Below, piece after piece: positions 60,742 to 64,000 of a stretch of 64,000 bases of DNA. Positions within the stretch are counted from its first letter, which is position 1, and every line of letters begins with the position of its first letter. The notes beneath the pieces are model-generated. The model worked only from the letters and a program-made list of their open reading frames with translations. It was not told where the DNA came from and did not search any database. The DNA comes from a virus: IMG/VR virus record IMGVR_UViG_3300023184_000025, positions 248,001 to 312,000 of that record, one strand, 5' to 3'. A program made the translations under genes and the position numbers.

Positions 60742-61083
60742 TTAAAAGTTAACTCCACGAACATCAGTATTTAAGTTGGGCTTCATGCTACGGATCAAAT
60801 CACGTTCAAAATTGTGAGCTTCTGTCTTGCCACGTACCACAGCCATCACACGAACAGTGAATGTGTCAGTACCACGCTCACGCATGGTCTCGTACAACAT
60901 CCAGGATTTGTCTTCTGAACGCATACGATAAACGTGTTTGTTGCAACGAACCAACACACTTTTCTTAACAGTACTCATTGTTTTAGCTGTGACACCAATG
61001 TAGAAGTCTGTACCGCTTTCAATCATATAAATGATGTGAGTGCGGTCTGTACGCTTTTTACGGGTTACTGTTTTTGTGTTCAT
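60742..61083 (-). CDS. GIY-YIG endonuclease-like protein, leaderless mRNA candidate
   Basis: A 113-residue protein with IIYMIESGTDFYIGVT (GIY-YIG-like start), an Arg in the middle helix and HNFERDLIRSMKPNLN carrying the metal-binding Glu and the terminal Asn. Free-standing homing or repair nuclease candidate. Start ATG 61083: the promoter -10 ends only 6 nt upstream, so the transcript probably begins at or next to the ATG. The frame runs further upstream but through the promoter. Confidence 0.78.
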   Translation of the reverse strand: MNTKTVTRKKRTDRTHIIYMIESGTDFYIGVTAKTMSTVKKSVLVRCNKHVYRMRSEDKSWMLYETMRERGTDTFTVRVMAVVRGKTEAHNFERDLIRSMKPNLNTDVRGVNF

Positions 61084-61089
61084 GTATAT

Positions 61090-61118
61090 ATTATAGCAAA
61101 ATGGGCATTTCCAGTCAA
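61090..61118 (-). promoter_or_regulatory. Sigma70-type promoter with start at the ATG
   Basis: TTGACT, 17-bp spacer, TGC-TATAAT, then 6 nt to the ATG at 61083. TGTTGT/ACAACA palindrome (61128-61147) 10 nt upstream of the -35. Confidence 0.85.
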
Positions 61119-61127
61119 CCAAAACCA

Positions 61128-61147
61128 GTGTTGTTTTTATACAACAT
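61128..61147. promoter_or_regulatory. Upstream palindrome (TGTTGTA/ACAACA)
   Basis: Third copy of the element also seen at 50973 and 52537, in the same position relative to a promoter. Confidence 0.5.
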
Positions 61148-61239
61148 GCTGGAATATACACTGGATTAAGCTGGATTAATATTAGATAATCCAATAATAT
61201 TATCGGGGATTATTGATAATATTAACTCTATATTCACTT

Positions 61240-61268
61240 ATTATAGCAAAATGGTAATTATTGGTCAA
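61240..61268 (-). promoter_or_regulatory. Sigma70-type promoter without an adjacent gene
   Basis: TTGACC, 17-bp spacer, TGC-TATAAT. The next gene start is about 150 nt away, past a second promoter. The gap (61119-61239) is AT-rich with TAATATTATC-type repeats and no ORF; it may encode a short RNA or a leader. Confidence 0.8.
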
Positions 61269-61624
61269 CCTGAATAATTATCGAGAAACTTTTGTAAATC
61301 CCCGTACAAAGTTGCCAGCATTGCTTCTTTACTGGAAAACATAACTATTTGTTTATTTTTTAAATCAATATAATAAGGAAAAGTCAACTTACGATCTAAC
61401 GCCAGTAATCCTTTCTTATTGAGATTTTTTTTAATCTCAATTGCAACAGTCCAACTTTCAATTTCTAAAAATTGAAAAGCCTTATATCCGTTGTCAGTGA
61501 GCCTTAACCCACCACTGGATCGGATATTGCAGTACCAAGTTTTAAGTGCTTTTTCTGTGGTTACAGACAATGAATTGGGTAACAATTCAACTAACGTTTG
61601 CGTTAGTTCATTTTTGTTTACCAT
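61265..61624 (-). CDS. Conserved phage hypothetical protein
   Basis: A 119-residue protein with RLTDNGYKAFQFLEIES, LLALDRKLTFPYYID and KEAMLATLYGDLQKFLDN. The pattern recalls a small conserved protein of T4-like cyanophages. Function unknown. Overlaps the upstream gene by 17 nt. Confidence 0.75.
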   Translation of the reverse strand: MVNKNELTQTLVELLPNSLSVTTEKALKTWYCNIRSSGGLRLTDNGYKAFQFLEIESWTVAIEIKKNLNKKGLLALDRKLTFPYYIDLKNKQIVMFSSKEAMLATLYGDLQKFLDNYSG

Positions 61625-61910
61625 CTGGAAAAATCTGGGGGCCTTGCTTTAACAACACCACTGAGAATTTGTCAGTCTTAAATTGTGTGTTAAGTTTTTT
61701 TGCTAGATTAATTGCATGACCGCTATTGGAAAAACTAACCTTCTTGTACTTTGGACCGGGGTATTGAACTAGCATGTTTGATGTTTTAAGATTGATAGGT
61801 AGCCCGTCAAAGAACACAGCCCAGATCCCTTCAGCCGCAAGTACCTGCTCAGTCTTGTAATTGACTTTGTTGGTTAGTTCTACTAGAACTTTAGGTTTTG
61901 GTCTGCTCAT
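61608..61910 (-). CDS. Conserved phage hypothetical protein
   Basis: A 100-residue basic protein (MSRPKPKVLVELTNKVNYK, FSNSGHAINLAKKLNTQF). No motif assigned. Coupled to the 119-residue gene. Confidence 0.72.
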   Translation of the reverse strand: MSRPKPKVLVELTNKVNYKTEQVLAAEGIWAVFFDGLPINLKTSNMLVQYPGPKYKKVSFSNSGHAINLAKKLNTQFKTDKFSVVLLKQGPQIFPDGKQK

Positions 61911-61963
61911 TGTTAAACTCCTACTTTTATTTATCCCGTTATGTAGGTAGTTTTTAGGTAGTT

Positions 61964-62170
61964 TTAGAATGAGCCGCCGGCGACCTCAATGCTGGTTATA
62001 GGTTCTACAGGGGTTGCAGTAGACTGTTCACGTAGTACTTGAAGACTTAACAATAATTTTGTAATATCCCCATGCAAGTCTCTGGCTTCGTTGACAGTCA
62101 TGATCAAGTCACGTTGACTTCTGCTTTCTGCTGCCTTGACTCGATCAATGAATTTGTTGATGTGTAACAT
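61964..62170 (-). CDS. Small hypothetical protein
   Basis: A 68-residue helical protein (INKFIDRVKAAESRSQRDL) with a Gly-Ser-Phe end. Its first base overlaps the MazG-like stop. Unknown function. Confidence 0.68.
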   Translation of the reverse strand: MLHINKFIDRVKAAESRSQRDLIMTVNEARDLHGDITKLLLSLQVLREQSTATPVEPITSIEVAGGSF

Positions 62171-62535
62171 TATGTTCTTTTTAGATAAGGTGCTAGATTA
62201 GGAGGAGTCCACCCCACTGGCTTTAACACCTTACCATCTTCACGTTTGCGCACCTTGCCAGTTAACCGGTCAATTTTAGCAAAGTTTGTTGACATAACTT
62301 GTTTCCAAGCGCCTTCACCGTCGAACCCAGCAGATTGAATAGCACCAATGGTAACAACTAAAATATCAATTAATGCATCCAGTGCTTCAGCATCATCAGC
62401 AATGCCTGCTTTGAGCTCGTTGTATTCTTCGTCGATTAGATCTAAATACATTGTGTATTGATCGTTATTGCGTACACCCACTGTTTGGTCGCAGGCTCGC
62501 ATGAATTTTTCTTGATCTCTAAACGGATTTGTCAC
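62170..62535 (-). CDS. MazG/PRA-PH-like nucleotide pyrophosphohydrolase
   Basis: A 121-residue all-alpha NTP-PPase. A GTG start at 62535 (VTNPFRDQEKF) is chosen because GAGGAAG lies 6 nt upstream and it overlaps the previous gene by only 17 nt. YLDLIDEEYNELKAGI and ALDALIDILVVTIGAI carry the E-x-x-E..E-x-x-D metal motif; KVRKREDGKVLKPVGWTPP is the family's C-terminal mark. Such phage enzymes hydrolyse NTPs or ppGpp-like nucleotides and reshape host metabolism. Confidence 0.82.
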   Translation of the reverse strand: MTNPFRDQEKFMRACDQTVGVRNNDQYTMYLDLIDEEYNELKAGIADDAEALDALIDILVVTIGAIQSAGFDGEGAWKQVMSTNFAKIDRLTGKVRKREDGKVLKPVGWTPPNLAPYLKRT

Positions 62536-62965
62536 AGGCTTCTTCCTCGGTATAAAATGGTCCAGTGTATGAATAACGCTGAAGTGTAATAAGTTTTGGA
62601 CATTGCACAACATCCCAGACTCGTCCTGTCTTTAGCCGATACCATCCTGCGGCAAACCACGACTTGGATTTTTCTTCCTGTGTCCAAATGGGTAGTTGGC
62701 GCTTGACATCAAAAATTGGATTATATGGATGGTCTGTGGTTGGATATCCATGTACTTGGTTAGGTTCAGGTACAGATCTTTGTTTAATAGGTTCAAAGTC
62801 AATGCCAATACGTTGTTGCACCATACTCAGTGTTTTAAAACACGTGGTTAGATCTTTTATTTTAACAGAAAATCCGTCAGGTCCAGATTCAATGTTACCA
62901 ATCTTACGATCGTTTTCTTTCAAGATCCAATATTGATTTGGAATAACTGCTTTAGCTATGATCAT
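62519..62965 (-). CDS. Hypothetical protein
   Basis: A 148-residue protein starting MIIAKAVIPNQYWILKEND; TCFKTLSMVQQRIGIDFEP and WFAAGWYRLKTGRVWDVV are the main blocks. No fold assigned. Start overlaps the exonuclease stop by 14 nt. Confidence 0.72.
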   Translation of the reverse strand: MIIAKAVIPNQYWILKENDRKIGNIESGPDGFSVKIKDLTTCFKTLSMVQQRIGIDFEPIKQRSVPEPNQVHGYPTTDHPYNPIFDVKRQLPIWTQEEKSKSWFAAGWYRLKTGRVWDVVQCPKLITLQRYSYTGPFYTEEEACDKSV

Positions 62966-63959
62966 TTAATACTCCTTGATATGTTGCGTTTAGCCAGCGA
63001 GCAAACTGTTCGGGGTTTTCGCTGATACGACTGAGCTCGTACTTGCCACAAAACTTCATAAATCTGACACCAACTTGTCCAATGTCTCGATGGCTGATCT
63101 GTTCATGTATTGCTTGATCAACTTGTTGTTTAATTTCTTCTGGCTGTTCGCCAAGATCAATCAAATGTCGATTGCGTTCGTAGTCATCTAACACACGATG
63201 TTCTAGACCGTTGTGGTCTGTCCAACGCTGAAGCATCATATTATTCCAAGCATATCCTTTTTTATTCATATCTTCGAATGCTTCTTGTAGGCCAATTTTA
63301 TTTTTAGTTCCTTTAAGGCGTACCCCAGGATAGGCACTAAAAACATTATCGGATGTATCACCACGCATACATTTTTCAAATAGAAGCCATTTTGGATTTG
63401 GAATAGTTTTAGGTTGTTTTGTTTTTTTATCAATTACAGGTTTACCTTTGGCATCAAATATGCCATTGATTGTAAGTAGCTCATCAGTTATGCCATTGTA
63501 CTGTTGCACATTGTTGGCCAGTAACTGCACAAAATCTGTGTCACTCGAAATAATAATATGATTGTCTTGTGGGTGCAGAGCAGTCCAACGTGCAATTACA
63601 TCATCTGCTTCTGCATTGGGTTGTCGGATTACTGAACAGTTTGTTTGCTCTAGCAAATATTTAGTCAGATTATCATAGGTTTCCCAGAACAATTTGTCTT
63701 CTTCTTGCTCTTTTTCTGACATGGCCGCACGTGATTCTGCACGGTTTGCTTTGTAGGGCTTGTAAAAATCCTTACGCCAGCTACGACCTTCGAGTGCAAA
63801 TACCACATGGTCTGCATTAAATTGTCGTGCTACTTTGTTAATTGACGCCAGCGTAATGTGCAATGCATATCCAATTTTTTCCCAAGCATCCTCTGCCCTG
63901 TAGGCCACATGCCTAGCACGAAAAAACATGTTAGAAGTATCGATTAAAAGATATTGCAT
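62952..63959 (-). CDS. 5'-3' exonuclease (FEN/T4 RNase H type)
   Basis: A 335-residue PIN/FEN nuclease: YLLIDTSNMFFRAR, VVFALEGRSWRKDFY, NAEADDVIARW, IISSDTDFVQLL and RGDTSDNVFSAYPGVRLKG with the helix-hairpin-helix. It would remove RNA primers or flaps in phage replication. A TGC-TACAAT -10 at 63992-63997 marks its promoter, whose -35 would be just outside the window. Confidence 0.92.
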   Translation of the reverse strand: MQYLLIDTSNMFFRARHVAYRAEDAWEKIGYALHITLASINKVARQFNADHVVFALEGRSWRKDFYKPYKANRAESRAAMSEKEQEEDKLFWETYDNLTKYLLEQTNCSVIRQPNAEADDVIARWTALHPQDNHIIISSDTDFVQLLANNVQQYNGITDELLTINGIFDAKGKPVIDKKTKQPKTIPNPKWLLFEKCMRGDTSDNVFSAYPGVRLKGTKNKIGLQEAFEDMNKKGYAWNNMMLQRWTDHNGLEHRVLDDYERNRHLIDLGEQPEEIKQQVDQAIHEQISHRDIGQVGVRFMKFCGKYELSRISENPEQFARWLNATYQGVLNDHS

Positions 63960-63991
63960 GTTGACTCAAATCAAATGGTTACTAATAACAT

Positions 63992-63997
63992 ATTGTA
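63992..63997 (-). promoter_or_regulatory. Partial sigma70-type promoter (-10 only)
   Basis: TGC-TACAAT 32 nt before the exonuclease ATG; the -35 would lie beyond the window end. Confidence 0.55.
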
Positions 63998-64000
63998 GCA

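Overview
The window is best read as a piece of a large tailed-phage (jumbo myovirus-like) genome whose host is probably a proteobacterium, with several hints of a betaproteobacterium. Phage character: tightly packed genes with 1-20 nt stop/start overlaps, a tRNA array covering all 20 amino acids, ThyX, dCMP deaminase, a FEN-type 5'-3' exonuclease, a MazG-like protein, HNH and GIY-YIG nucleases and many small orphan genes. Host hints: a Bug/TctC-type periplasmic binding protein, a GroEL/GroES pair of proteobacterial type, Gram-negative signal peptides on an outer-membrane barrel and a DD-peptidase, and a two-piece permuted tmRNA. No capsid, tail, polymerase or terminase gene is present, so phage identity is inferred from content.

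Layout. (1) 1-16.5 kb, mostly + strand: a translationally coupled biosynthetic run of a sulfotransferase-like protein, five twitch-type radical SAM enzymes, a glycosyltransferase-like protein, a pair of near-identical 33-residue basic peptides flanking a small unknown gene, a carbamoyltransferase, an acyl/aryl-CoA-type ligase and a flavin-dependent tryptophan halogenase-like enzyme. (2) 16.5-28.9 kb, mostly - strand: an amidinotransferase, two glycosyltransferase-like proteins, a DegT/DesII-like/DegT trio with an SDR epimerase (an amino-deoxysugar cassette), a Kef-type antiporter and a sixth twitch radical SAM enzyme. (3) 28.8-35.5 kb, - strand: thyX, DUF2201/VWA plus MoxR-type ATPase, and small phage genes driven by very uniform sigma70-type promoters. 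(4) 35.6-43.9 kb: PP-loop protein, TctC-like secreted protein, DUF4214-like protein, outer-membrane barrel, permuted tmRNA with an HNH gene, glutamine-amidotransferase-like protein, dCMP deaminase, phosphoesterase, a structured RNA and rpoZ. (5) 43.9-52.7 kb: 25 tRNA genes mixed with small genes, a DD-carboxypeptidase and at least six highly structured non-coding blocks closed by long inverted repeats. (6) 52.9-55.0 kb: a + strand island with a Lys/Ala/Pro-rich membrane protein and a lipoprotein. (7) 55-64 kb, - strand: glycosyltransferase-like protein, groEL-groES, conserved small genes, three more tRNAs, GIY-YIG protein, MazG-like protein and 5'-3' exonuclease.

How it fits together: regions 1-2 look like an enzyme kit that makes and attaches decorated amino-sugar, amino-acid or peptide-derived groups (sulfation, carbamoylation, halogenation, amidination, deoxyamination), perhaps on the virion or the infected cell surface. 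Regions 4-7 supply infection autonomy: own chaperonin, initiator and elongator tRNAs, ribosome rescue and an RNA polymerase omega subunit. The strongest candidates for something undescribed are the radical-SAM cluster with its duplicated mini-peptides, the set of inverted-repeat-closed RNAs in the tRNA array, and the rpoZ-adjacent structured RNA.
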